A DNA stretch of 64,000 nucleotides from Limonium bicolor. Lineage: Eukaryota > Streptophyta > Magnoliopsida > Caryophyllales > Plumbaginaceae. Both the position numbers and the translations under genes were made by a program. Below are positions 24,563 through 36,096 of this stretch, piece by piece. The stretch covers positions 295,936,167 through 296,000,166 of the forward strand of contig CM041779.1 in NCBI GenBank assembly GCA_023374045.1. Direction: 5' to 3'. Under the pieces are notes generated by a model that was not told where the DNA came from, made no database searches, and worked only from the letters and a program-made list of their open reading frames with translations. Position 1 is the first letter of the stretch; every line of letters begins with the position of its first letter.

Positions 24563-25615
24563 TCAATAGAAAAATAGATTTAGTGTATCAGAAGGATGCT
24601 TCATGTTCCGGGTCATGTCGAAAACTACCTGCTCATCATGAAGTCTTAAAATAATTTTTCCTCCTTCAACATCAATTAAAGTTCTTGCAGTTCTCATAAA
24701 AGGTCTACCTAGGATCAGTGGAACATCTTTATCTTCCTCAATGTCAATAACAATGAAATCAGCAGGGAAAATAAATTTGCCAACAGAAACCACTAAATCT
24801 TCAACTTTTCCTTTAGGGCGGATTATGGAACGATCAGCTAGTTGTAGCTGCACAGGAGTAGGAGAGCATTGACCTATACCTAATTTCTTAAATATAGATA
24901 AAGGCATTAAGTTAATACTTGCGCCTAAATCGCATAACCCGTTACCACAATTTATGTCTTCAATTGCGCAAGGAATGATAGGGAGACCTGGATCTCCCAA
25001 CTTCGGTGGTAGCTTCTTTAAGAGTACTGCAGAAACTCTTTCGGTTAGTTTCACCGTGTCATTTTCCTGTAAAGATCGCCTGTTAGACAAGATATCTTTC
25101 ATAAATTTTGCATAAATAGGCATTTGTGTTAAGGCATCAGAAAAAGGAATATTAATAGTTAATTTCTTAAAAATGTTAAGAAATTTTCCAAATTGGTCAT
25201 CCAAATTATTCTTCTTTAATCTATCAGGAAATGGGATTGGAATTTCATATGAAACCTGTGACGGTTTAATAGTAAGGGATGCAGGAGACTCCTTCTCCTT
25301 GGGAATTGTTACGTCTTCTTTGTCAGATTTTTGTTCATCAGATTTCTTCTCAGTTTCAGGGACATCGGATACCAGTTCTTTCCCGCTTCTTAGGGTTATT
25401 GATTTTGCATGCTCCCTGGGATTTGGATCAGTCTGGCTCGGGAGTGACCCTGCTGGTCTTTGAGCCAACTGTTGGGAAATCTGACCTATCTGTCTTTCTA
25501 AATTTGTGGTTATAGTAGCCTGATCAGCAACTTTGGCTTCTATCTCAGAAAATTTTGAATTTATCGCCTGACCTTGTTTTAGAAGCTGATTCATCATGCC
25601 CTTCAGCTCGCCCAT
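24563..25615 (-). pseudogene. Protease region of element F (Athila-type)
   Basis: This 350-codon open segment starts at an internal Met. Residues 1-60 look like a coiled-coil/linker (GELKGMMNQLL, ATITTNLERQIGQISQQL). The Athila signature ITLRSGKEL follows at about 73. The aspartic protease is at about 215-330, with active site DLGAS (Asp229) and flap/C-terminal block ILGRPFMRTARTLID (301-315). It would be part of a Gag-Pol polyprotein cleaved by this protease. It is open throughout, but gag upstream is frameshifted. Confidence 0.82.
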
Positions 25616-26787
25616 ATCTCCTTGTGAGTTGGTTGGCTGTTCCTGTTGTCGGTTGTACTGCGGTTGTCGGTTTGGTTAAAACCTTATTTACTCGACTGTG
25701 GGTCATAATTCCTCCATGGTTGTTGATTGCTCCTCCAATTGTTTTGGTTGTAGGAGTTCGGATAAGGATTTGGTGGTCTGTTGTTAATCACTTACCTCCT
25801 CAAGGGTCCTGTTGCAACCTGAACCATCACAGTCTGTGGTTTCATGAGCTCCTCCACAGTTTTCGCAACAGGGAGTCAAATATGGGGAAGTGGCTACTAT
25901 TTTCACAGCTTTTTGTTGTGGTTGACTAAGAGTTAGTTTTTCCATAACTTTTATGAGTGCAGCTAGTTGAGCAGACACATGATCCTGCGGGGGAATACTG
26001 TAGATACCGGTTTCTTTCTTGGCTTCACCTCTTCCCTTGTTTTTACACCATTGTCTGGTACTGGCGGTCATCTGGTCCAGTAGTTCAACTGCTTTTCTCC
26101 GGTCATTTTCATAAAATTTCCTCCAGACGAGGAACTTAGCACAATTTGTTAGAATCATTTAAGCCTCTAAAGAATGATAAAACAAGTTCCTGGCTACTCA
26201 TACCGTGATGTGGGCATAATATCTGTAATTCTTTGAATCTATCCCACGAATCATAAAGGATTCACCTGGTTCTTGACAGAAGTTGTGATCTCAGCAATTT
26301 TTTCTCTTGTTTTGGACGGGGGATAGTATTTCGCCAGAAATTTGTTCGCTAATTCGGCCCAACTGTGGATGCTGCTGGGTTGTAAACTTCTCAGCCACCT
26401 GGAGGCGCCATCTTTCAAGGAATAGGGGAACAATTGCAGACGGATGCGCTCATTTATATTTCCTGTTTTGTTAAAAGTGTTACAAAAATCAAGAAATGCA
26501 GATATATGGTGTGGAGCATCATCTGAATCTAGCCCGCTGTATTGGCCCTGGTGGTAGAGTGTGGTAATGAAACTTGTTTTGAATTGCCAGGCATCCAGTT
26601 CAGCCTGTGAAACTTGAGGAAGGACAATAGCAGAAGGCCTCCCTTCAACTGATGGTTGCTGGTACTCGCAGAGAGTTTGTCGATTTGTCATCTCAGTTTG
26701 TTGTTGTCGCCTTCTTTGGTGGAGAAATCTTTCAATCTCAGGTTCAAGATCGTTTTGAGGACTACCTGCAGATCGAGTTCGACGCAT
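25616..26787 (-). pseudogene. gag of element F (Athila-type), frameshifted
   Basis: It starts MRRTRSAG at 26787. Residues 60-178 carry the Athila-type gag domain (FITTLYHQGQYSGL, LQLFPYSLKDGASRWLRSL, WAELANKFLAKYYPPSKTRE). A frameshift near 26251-26265 ends this frame after KNQVNPL. The protein continues in another frame through 26158-25784, with a zinc knuckle CENCGGAHETTDC near 25830-25870. A further shift lies before the protease segment. Confidence 0.82.
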
Positions 26788-26959
26788 ATATAGAAATAAA
26801 ATGCAGTTTTGAAAAATGGATAACTGTTAGAGAAAAAGCAATAATTGACTAGTAAATATAAACTACAGAAAAATAACAAAATTAGAAAGAAGCAATTAAT
26901 AGAACAAAGAACTATTTTTTATATTTTTTTTAGAGTAATAAAGTGTAAATAAAGAAAAA

Positions 26960-27360
26960 GGACAGGGGAATTTAAATGACAGAAATTAACTGACTGAGAA
27001 TTTAATGTTAGGAGTTAGTATACTGAAAATTATAAGTTAGTAGTTAGTATACTGGAAATTTTAAGTTAGTTACTGAAATTAAATGACAGAAACTTTAAAT
27101 GACAGAAATTATAAGTTACTAATTAGTATACATAAATAAATGATAGAAATTTAAATGTTAGAGTACTGAATTTAAATGTTAGATTACAGAAATTTAAGAG
27201 TTAGAAGTTAATTTACTGAAATTTAAAGGACAATGGAAATTAAATGACTGGAAAATAAATGACAATAAAATAAAGAGCTGAAATTAGATGTCAGAAGTTA
27301 GATGTCCGAAGTTAGATGTCCGAATTAGATGTCCGAAATTAGATGTCAGAAATTAAACAA
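26960..27360 (-). repeat. Degenerate minisatellite in the leader of F
   Basis: Short units of about 16-30 bp built on 'ttagatgtccgaa', 'ttaaatgacagaaa' and 'agttagtatactg' follow one another between primer site and gag. The clearest copies are at 27283-27354. No coding function is seen. Confidence 0.65.
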
Positions 27361-27449
27361 ACAACAAAAATAAATTAAAATTAAAGAGCAGCAAAAGTTA
27401 AACAGAAAACTCAATAAAATTTAAAACTGTCAGTTAACCGTGCCGGAGG

Positions 27450-27467
27450 TCCCCGGCAACGACGCCA
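27450..27467 (-). promoter_or_regulatory. Primer binding site of F (tRNA-Asp type)
   Basis: The minus strand reads TGGCGTCGTTGCCGGGGA six bases inside the 5' LTR. This is one base away from the TGGCGCC-type site used by Athila and related plant elements with tRNA-Asp. Confidence 0.75.
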
Positions 27468-27473
27468 AAAACT

Positions 27474-29115
27474 GGTTGGAGAAATATGTGACTACTTCTA
27501 CCACTTAGGCAGTGTACCCAATCGTTTTGCGGAATAGTGGAATTGTGGGGTGTCGAACTCTTGGGGACCTTGCTGTGGTTTAACTGATAGTGTAAATTAA
27601 CTGAGAATTCTAATTAGACTACTGAACAGAAACTTATCATTTTTTTGAGAGAATGTTGGTTTAGAACTTAATGTAAACAAAACAGTAAAAAGAACAATTA
27701 ATTAAAACAGATTAATAATAGCAGTTATAAAACTCTTTTGTTTTTAAGAAGCACCCGGGTTGTTCTGCTCACCTATTTTATCCAATTATATTACCATAAA
27801 CTTCCCACTTTAGCAATAAACTCAAGAATCTTAATTAGTTTATTGACCGTTCCCTGCTAATAACCCTGATTAATTTAAATAACAAGCGCAATCCCTTGTT
27901 CAAGTTATTAATAAATTAATCGCATTATTAACAATTCCTATTGGAGACTGGTTAACCTATAGGTGAAAACTCGCTTCTAGTCGTTAACCTGTTTTGACTT
28001 CTCTTGTCTAGAATCTTGTCTCAGCACTGCATTTAGCAAGAAACTACAAATATCACTTTAATAATTGGCCTAAATATTAAAGCGCATTAAGGAGGAGAAT
28101 CAAAATATTGCTTGAACAGATTATATTAGAAAGTCTACGTAACACAATTTAGTAAAATAAGCTTGCTTCCCAAACCAGGAGGCTAAGGTTTTTACTCAGA
28201 CATAATTATACAAATAGACGTCGTAAGCATGACAGCCATTAAAACAAAGTACAATTAAAGAAAAGAAAGAGCTCTCTGCATTCGCACGGACTGTATGGAG
28301 GAAAATGGAATTTCTGTGGAGGAAGTGCAATTTGGAAGTGAACGTGAGTGATTTAGAGAGTAGAGTTTTTGTGTACGAGCGTGAGTTTTTTTTCTGATGA
28401 AGTAGCAGTGGTTTATATAGAGGAAAGGATGAGGATGAAGACAGAACTGGAGTGGAGACAGACAGACAACACGTGAGGATTTTAAGGCAGGGGCCTGATA
28501 TTGCTGAAGGAGTAGATAGATAAGTTTGCAGGCGACGTCGGTGAAAATCGGCGAAGACGTCGGTATAGTTGCAGCTCTGTTGTCCGTGTTTTGTCCGGCC
28601 TTAAATGGGCGGACGTGTTCTCTCTTGTCCGCGTTTTGTCCGGCCTTAAATGGGCGGACGTGTCTACTTTTGTCCGCGTTTTAATCCGCAGACACACCAC
28701 GGTTACAATTATGTCCCGTCCGGGTTTGTGTCCGGCCAAACATCCCCGGACGCCTCTGTCTTGTCCGACCCTTGTCTGGTCAAACAACCCCGGACGCCTC
28801 TGTCTTGTCCGACCCTTGTCCGACCAAACAACCGCGGACAGAATGAATTTGTTTTCTATTTTCCTGCAATCTTAAACCGGCTCCAGATTCTTCGTTATAA
28901 GTCCGTTTTACACGCCGTTTGTTGCGTTGGAAAGCTTGTGAAATAAAATATTTGATTCCAACACTTTTTCCTGTATTTGATACATAAAATCTATCATTCC
29001 ATATCAAGACATAACTCTTAGGAAAAACATACGATAAGTGAGTAATATTATCCTGAAAGTGAGTGAGTATAAGGTAAATTAAACCCTTAAATGTCTATGT
29101 ATTTCTCACTTATCA
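27474..29115 (-). repeat. 5' LTR of element F
   Basis: This is the partner of 18560-20197, 1,642 bp long. Its left terminus reads GGTTGGAG instead of TGTTGGAG, so the terminal base has changed. The right terminus ACTTATCA is intact and is followed by the duplication CCTAC. Confidence 0.9.
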
Positions 29116-29120
29116 CCTAC
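29116..29120. repeat. Target site duplication of element F, right copy
   Basis: CCTAC matches 18555-18559. Confidence 0.9.
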
Positions 29121-32100
29121 CCCATTCCAAACGAGTTCAACCTTCAAACAGACCCTCCTTCCTCCATTTTAGAGCTTGGAAGCAGCCAACTTCAAAGAGG
29201 AACTCCAATGGCATAAGGTAAACATTCAAAAAATGTTATATGTCATTCTCTTCACCTTTTCTTCCTCTTTCCATTGATCTAACTTCCAACCACTTCCATC
29301 CACTCATCTAGCACGAGTTGGTGTTCAAAGGGAAGGAGAAATCTCGGCTCAAACTCAATATTCAAGGGGGAAGCAAGCTTAAGACATAATTAAGGTAAAA
29401 ATGTGCTTTAAGCACTTAATTCCTTTTCAACTTCATTTCCAGTTGAGAATATTAGTTCCCTTGGCTTATAATCTTCCATTTATCATGCTTGATCAGTAGC
29501 AATTGCAACCACATTATTTGGTGGCTGATTCCAAGCTTAAACTCCATTTTAAGCCATTTTAATCAAGGCAAGCCCTAGCTTTCCTCTACCTAGATCATTG
29601 GCTGTTATATAGCTGAGTTTAAAGAGTGTTTCGATGCCTTCTTTCTGTTGGAAAATCAGGCCGAGAGCAGCTTGGGAGATCCTTGATTTTTCAAGGTAAA
29701 AGTTCATGTTTTCATGACTTAATATTACTCTTATGGTTAGTTTAAGTTTGGGACCTAACCATATCATTATATTGCTGTTAGAACACATCTAAGAAGCTGT
29801 GGAAATTTTCCTCTAAATAGTTGTGGCCAAACAAGGCCTTATCTTGGCTAAAATAAGGTATAAATCACTTAAACCTTCACTTGGTATATTAATATGTGTT
29901 TAAACATATGTGTATAATATTGCCGTGAGTGAATATGGTATAAAAGGTCATATTTTGACCTTAGGTGATTAAGGAATGATTTGGTAAATTTATATAAGTA
30001 ATTAAGTAACATAAAGGTCAAATTAAGACTTTATGTGGAAAATTGGTAATTAATGTAAAATACTAGGTGAGGCCGATAGTTTAATGCATTTTTGGGCATT
30101 TATGTGTAATTTATTTTATAAGCTAATGTTTGTAATAAGGCCATGTACTTTAGGCCATTTTATTTATGTATTTATAAGGTTTTAATTAAGTTTAGGTAAT
30201 ATATATGTATTACCGCAAAGAATTAGGGTCTAAACCTTAATAAATTAAATTTGGCGGCTATATAATAATAAAGCCAAAAATTAGAGGTTTAAATGAGTTT
30301 AAATAAAAATTGTAAGATTTTATAAAGTTTTGGGGTTAAATGGTAATTTCTAGAAAATATGGGTACAAACCGTAATATATGAAAATTGATGGTCAAGGAA
30401 TTATTAAGGAGGTCAACCTTGACCATATGGTAGGTTTTGACCAAATTAGATAAGTTTAATAACTTATTTAAGGTTTTATAATAAGATAAGTATTTAATTG
30501 TAACATTTTTATAACATATGTGGTAAATATCTTATTACCGAAAATAAAGGGTGTAAAATGGTATTATAAACACCCATGGGGTATTATGAATTTTTAGGAA
30601 TTTATTTGGTTGATTTTGGAATTTAAAATAAACTATATATGTATAATATATAGTTATTATGTCATTATGACACTTTGGAATAGTAGATGGGGTGGAAATG
30701 TAATAACCGAGAACATATGGGTTAGTAATGATAATTATAACCCTTAGGTGAAATTTGGTGATTTTTGGATTAATATAAGAGTGTTAATAAGATATATGTA
30801 TAATATATAGTTTTAATGATATGATAAAACTATATGTTATAAATTGGGCCAAATGGCAATTATAGGAATTGGAAGGATTGAAAAATAATATAGAACAGAT
30901 TATGGGTATGTTCGCAATTTAAAATAATATATAACCATAGGTTATATTGATATTAAAGTTTAAAATGTTATAATATATGATATATATGACATAACATTAT
31001 ATATGTGGTCAAATTGTAAATTTGGAAAGTTAAAGGGGTTGGAAATTAATTTAAAACAGAATGAGGTCTGTTCGGTAATTTCCAAGTGAAAAACCATAGG
31101 TTATACCATTTTATAAGTTAAAAATGTTATATTATATGGTATATATAACATGGTATAAATAATGGGGTGATTTTGTAATAAAAGAAAACTATGGGTTATG
31201 GAAAGAATAAGGTTTTGCTATGGTGCCCATGCGGCAATATTAAATATAGTTTGTATAAAAACTATAGGTTATAAGTTAAGAGAAAATAAAAATATCATAT
31301 TATATGATATTAGTATATGGTATAACATTACATAATGTTATGGGGTTAAAATGAAATTAAAAGAAAGTAAAGGGCTGTACCAAATTATAAAGGTTGGATA
31401 AATGAATTTTAGACTATGGTCTACAATGTTATAAATGTTATAACAATTATATGGTTTAGATGGAATTAATATAAGTAAGGATATTCACATTAAATAATGC
31501 GACAAACTATAAATAAATAAGATTTATAAACTAAGGTATACATTGAATGAACCTTAGGAGTTGAAATTGTACAACATAAAGATGTTACCTAATATTAGGA
31601 TAATAATCTTAATATGAGTTGTATAATATAATACAACTAATGGGAATAATCATCTAATATAAGATGATAAAATGTAACATATAATATAAGAGTTTTATAA
31701 CTCATGGAACTTACCTATATTGGTAAATATATACATATGCAAGAATAATGTATATAAGGATGGATATATATTATGGTTGGAAACCATATAATATAATGGT
31801 GGTGGTTATTACATGGAAATAGTTTACAAACTATATGTTATAAGTTTTAGAATGCAAATGTAGTTATTAAAAGATTAATGGATTATATAATACAAAGTAT
31901 TATAAGGATGGTGGGAAAATAATACAATATATAAAATCATGCATGTATACATGCAACTATAGGTTATATACCTAAATTAAAGGATGGAAAAGATTAAAGA
32001 AATATAACTGAATTAAACTTAACAGTCGAACCATTTTGACATACGAGTTTTAGTAACAATGCCGACCGGTTTAGAGAAACCCGTAACAATTAACTGTAGA

Positions 32101-33748
32101 AATCCGGGGATGAACTGTCGGGGTTACTTGTTATTCGGAAATAACGAATTTAGTTAGTCATGGAGACTGACTTATAGTTTATTACCGTTTAGATCATACT
32201 TCAGACGAAGGCGCTTGACGAGCTAGTGGTCTACACTACGCATCCTTGGTCTAAGGTGTACGGTATGTAAAGGGGTTTGATCCGGGTTGTCCAAAGGAAT
32301 TCCTTGGGCTCGGATTTGGTTGATATCACTTGTGTGTTATGTGTGTGGATATGTGTATGTGATTATCTGTTACTGCATTATTTATTTATGCACGAGCGTC
32401 CTACGGGACTAACACTACGGCGACTATAGATCGACTTATATAAACATACATATGCGTTTAATGTGATGACATGACGGTTACTTGATATAATACCACTAGT
32501 ATTAATATTAAGTATAAGGTAACCTAAAGTAAAACACTTAGGTACGAGTCACGACATTGTCGGTCTCTAGAGCATGGATCTCGAACATGAATATAACCTA
32601 GATCACTTTTAGGTATGTGTGAGACCCATTGGGCAGCTAATTAATAAATTATATTCTCCATAAGACTAAGAGCATATCTTAAACATTATGAGAGAGAGAG
32701 ATGGTGTGAGTTGAGGTGAGGAATCTAGTGTAGTTTACGAACTACTTGGTTGCGCATTTGTGATCATTGAGGGGTTCCCGATCGGGTTTCGCTCTAGGTA
32801 TATACCCAACGAGCCCTATTTGGATCGTGGGTCAGGTGGCTACGACCTTTATATGGACGCCTTACGAGGCAAAGAGAATAGTCAGGGGCCTCCGGACCTC
32901 TGGCGAAATGAGCACCTTTGTGTGTACGGGAGGACTACTGTCCATGGTGAGGTTATTGGGTTGTCCTAACATGACGCCCAACTGGAAAATAAATAATTAA
33001 ACATGGTTTGGATGGATGGGGCCTTACAGGCCAAGGTAAATTAAATATGGAAACCGTTCGCTACGGCGATTGTACATTGTACATTATACTGCAATTATGT
33101 CGATATGTTCGATTATATAACTGTTGTTGTGATATGAAATGAATATTTGGATTGGATGGATGGTTATGTATTTATGAATGTTGGATTGGATAGATGGTTA
33201 TGCATTTAAGCATGTTTCTACAGTATTACTTATAACTGTAAAATGGTAAAGCATGAAACCAATCTAATAATAAGATGGTTAAAATGACTAAGTGACCATT
33301 AGGGTCCAGGCCCGGCATACTCAGCGTTTATCGTTGAGACTACACTCATTGTGCAGGTTGTTGATTATCGCCAAAGCCGAAGTGCGGGATCAGGGTAGTT
33401 AGAGTTTATTTTAATTACTGCACATGGAGTTTATTTGTATAACGATGTCAGACTGAGAATTGTATTATGGTACGGTTATGTATATTCGGGATTGGGTAGA
33501 CGCTCACTTGTCGACGTTTATGGTTTATGGACTTAGTATGATGTATAGGAGTTATCTCGTTATCACAGCGGTTAACAGTTTGTTTATAATGGTTGTTGGA
33601 TTTAGTTTGGCTTCGTTACTCGCATGGGCGAGTAATGGCCGGTGACACCCGAGTGAGTATTGTTGTTGTTATTATTTCTTCCGCTGTAAGACGTTTTATT
33701 TATTGCTACGAGAGAGATTATTACGTGTTTAAGGAGAGGGGTGTTACA
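29121..33748 (+). repeat. 3' LTR of element A, right part
   Basis: This continues the LTR cut at 18559 and ends GTGTTACA at 33748. It matches 8617-13248 of the 5' LTR with only scattered differences, including the TATA block at 32437-32444. Confidence 0.9.
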
Positions 33749-33753
33749 ACACC
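33749..33753. repeat. Target site duplication of element A, right copy
   Basis: ACACC matches 8042-8046. Confidence 0.9.
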
Positions 33754-35493
33754 AGTTTAAATGTTCGAGAATTTTCAGACATGGCTTATTAGCCGAATAC
33801 GAGAAGTGTATGCCAGCATTTAATGCTAATCACTAATTGTGATGAATGCTTAGTCCTTATGGACAAGCATAACCTTGGGTGAAATAGAATACCCTTTGTA
33901 GATGCACCACCGTCAGTGAGGATGGTTGGGAAGTGAAGAGCCAAGTTGCTCAAGCTATTATGCAATCTGCAATATATCCAATTAAACAGATGAGGGAACG
34001 AATACGAACTATGGATGAGTTGTGATCATGATTAAACAGGGAGAAAAGGGAATATACGTTGTATTCAATGAGATCGAGATAGGAGAACCAATTTTGCTAA
34101 ATATAGCATGAATTGTTTCTTACACCGTGCCACTAGGGCAATAGCACTTACAACAATATAACCGATAATAGGAACTAATCAACAACTAAAAGGACATCCA
34201 TCAAAAGGGAGATTGACAACAGAATACTTCACAATAGCCGTGTGACAGACATTACCAGTTTACTAAACGAGACGTGGGACGACCGCACTCCGATAGGAGC
34301 ATGTGGGTCTGACAGACTTATTTATGAGTTAGTCAGGTAAGTAGTAATGTATCAGTACGGTACCCCATGTATGTAGACAAGTAGTGTTAGGAACACGAAA
34401 AGTAGTCAACTCCGTGTCAAGGACAGTGATGCAGATTACCTCGAAGATGGACGAGAAGAGCCGCAGTTAAACCAACGGGCTAGAGAAACCAAGAACCTTC
34501 AACACATAAGAGTAGACAGTATACAGTGAAGACAAGGAAACCTTTCAAGGATGTAAATACTAAGGATAGAAACAGGGTAAACCCATTACATGGGCGAATA
34601 ATATGTAGAACCCTCATAAGGATCAAGCAAATTCTTGCAATCCAGAGGAACCTACCAGATGATGTGAACATAAACGCGTGACTACGCAATGATGAGAGAC
34701 AAAGCTAATGTACTAGTAGATACCTTAAGCAAGGAACAACACTATGATAACTAATGGACTTGAAATGTACAACTCACATGATAATTCGTTCATCTTATCT
34801 GTTTGACTCATTAGATATTAGCTGTTGAGGGTTTACGCCTCTGCACTCTGTAGGACTGAGTGTTTTGGTATTGCACTTGGGCAGTAATTAATCTAGTGGG
34901 AATACGGGAAGATGTAATGGATATCAACATAAAGTGAGTATCAAAGAACAACAACAATGTGTTACTCCGGAACAAAACCACTTGAAGACACGGATGACTA
35001 TCATTATCTCCGTGGACATGTAGGCTAGTACGTCTTAGTATTACAAGACAAGTGCAAAGAGCACTAAGTACTAATAATAGCCAATGTCATATTGTACCTC
35101 AAGCTGAATATCAATGAGAGAAGACACACGCATGTACGCTAGTAATCCAAACGAGAGGATACACAGCAATGAGAAGAGGCAAACTGAGCCTATGTTCATG
35201 GGTCTGCACCTCAATACGGAGCGAGTGGGCCCATATGAATGAATCCAGGAGAGAGCACAAATAGATCAATGCCCCACCCTTTATGTATTATGGAGCCCGG
35301 AAGGGCTAGAGTCATACCCGTCTCTCTGATATGAGGATAATCCACGAGTTGGAGAACTCTATGAGAGCCAAGTATCCAGCGCTCCTTGTTAAGCGGCTGT
35401 TGTATACTTGTGGGGTACGGGGGTGTAACCCTTTTTAAGGGGGGTAGATCCTCTTGGCTGTGCACGTGTGTGCACTAAGTTTTGTTGTTTTTC

Positions 35494-35636
35494 GTATGCG
35501 GGGCATACAGTAGTTTATGGTATGCTGGGCATACGATGTTTGTTGTTTGTTTGTTTCGTATGCGGGGCATACAGTGAATTGGTGGTATGCGGGGCATACG
35601 ATGTTTTGTTGGTTTTGTTTGGTACGCGGGGCGTAC
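35494..35636 (+). repeat. Array of five hairpins in D
   Basis: 15-bp palindromes GTATGC-n3-GCATAC lie at 35494-35508, 35520-35534, 35558-35572 and 35585-35599. A covariant GTACGC-GGG-GCGTAC lies at 35622-35636. Spacers are T/G-rich. The array matches 17149-17289 in A. Confidence 0.85.
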
Positions 35637-36083
35637 GTTGTTGATTTGTTTGTGTGTGATGTGCACTTGTATGTATGTATGTATCTTATGAGATACCTGT
35701 TTGAATGATGTGTATACACCCATGTGTGTAGTACCTTTTTTATGATACTTGTGATATATATAATTATATTACCTTGTAGTTTGATTACATATGGTATCGC
35801 CTAGATACGAAATGAATCATTGGATATGGAATGTGGAAGGATGGTATGTTAGGGACACCTCGGGGAGGTTGTCAGACTTTGTAGAATTGATAGGAAACAA
35901 TGGTGCTGATGGATCACCTATATCCATATATGATTGAACTAACGCCACAAGTGATGGCTATGTGCTGTATAAACACAATACGATGTGTGTAAATGATATA
36001 TCACATAGATATATATTATGGGTTATATGAGTAGTTATTAAAACACCTATTTGAATGAAGCGACTTCGGGACAAAGACTTTTT

Positions 36084-36096
36084 AAGGGGGGTAGAT
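36084..36096 (+). promoter_or_regulatory. Polypurine tract of D
   Basis: AAGGGGGGTAGAT abuts the LTR start at 36097. A second copy lies upstream at 35437-35448. Confidence 0.8.

Larger units (their letters stand above)
18560..29115 (-). mobile_element. Element F: Athila-type Ty3/gypsy retrotransposon
   Basis: This 10,556-bp insertion is in reverse orientation. It has 1.64 kb LTRs, a primer site resembling the tRNA-Asp type, gag, protease, reverse transcriptase, RNase H, integrase and a polypurine tract. Order and motifs fit the Athila clade: a gag of the LYHQGQYSGL/FPYSLKDGASRWL type, a DLGAS protease and an FMDDF reverse transcriptase. No env-like third ORF is seen between integrase and the 3' LTR. 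Several frameshifts and stops make it inactive. Confidence 0.88.
8047..33748 (+). mobile_element. Element A: Tekay-type LTR retrotransposon with gag only
   Basis: This complete insertion has LTRs starting TGAAATACCCC and ending GTGTTACA, a tRNA-iMet primer site, a gag gene with introns, a polypurine tract and a 5-bp duplication. About 2.4 kb after gag holds no intact pol. Only a short match to the RNase H/integrase linker remains near 16371. Without the F insertion the element is about 15.1 kb, two thirds of it LTR. The gag-only content with very long LTRs resembles published TR-GAG non-autonomous elements; that it is mobilised in trans is inference. Confidence 0.85.
33754..36096 (+). other. 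Interior of element D, downstream part
   Basis: This is colinear with 15432-17748 of element A. It has no intact pol. A frame at 34698-34739 reads DKANVLVDTLSKEQ, resembling the RNase H/integrase linker. The segment shared with the E LTR lies at about 34799-34911. Polypurine-like tracts are at 35437-35448 and 36084-36096, with the hairpin array between them. Confidence 0.6.
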
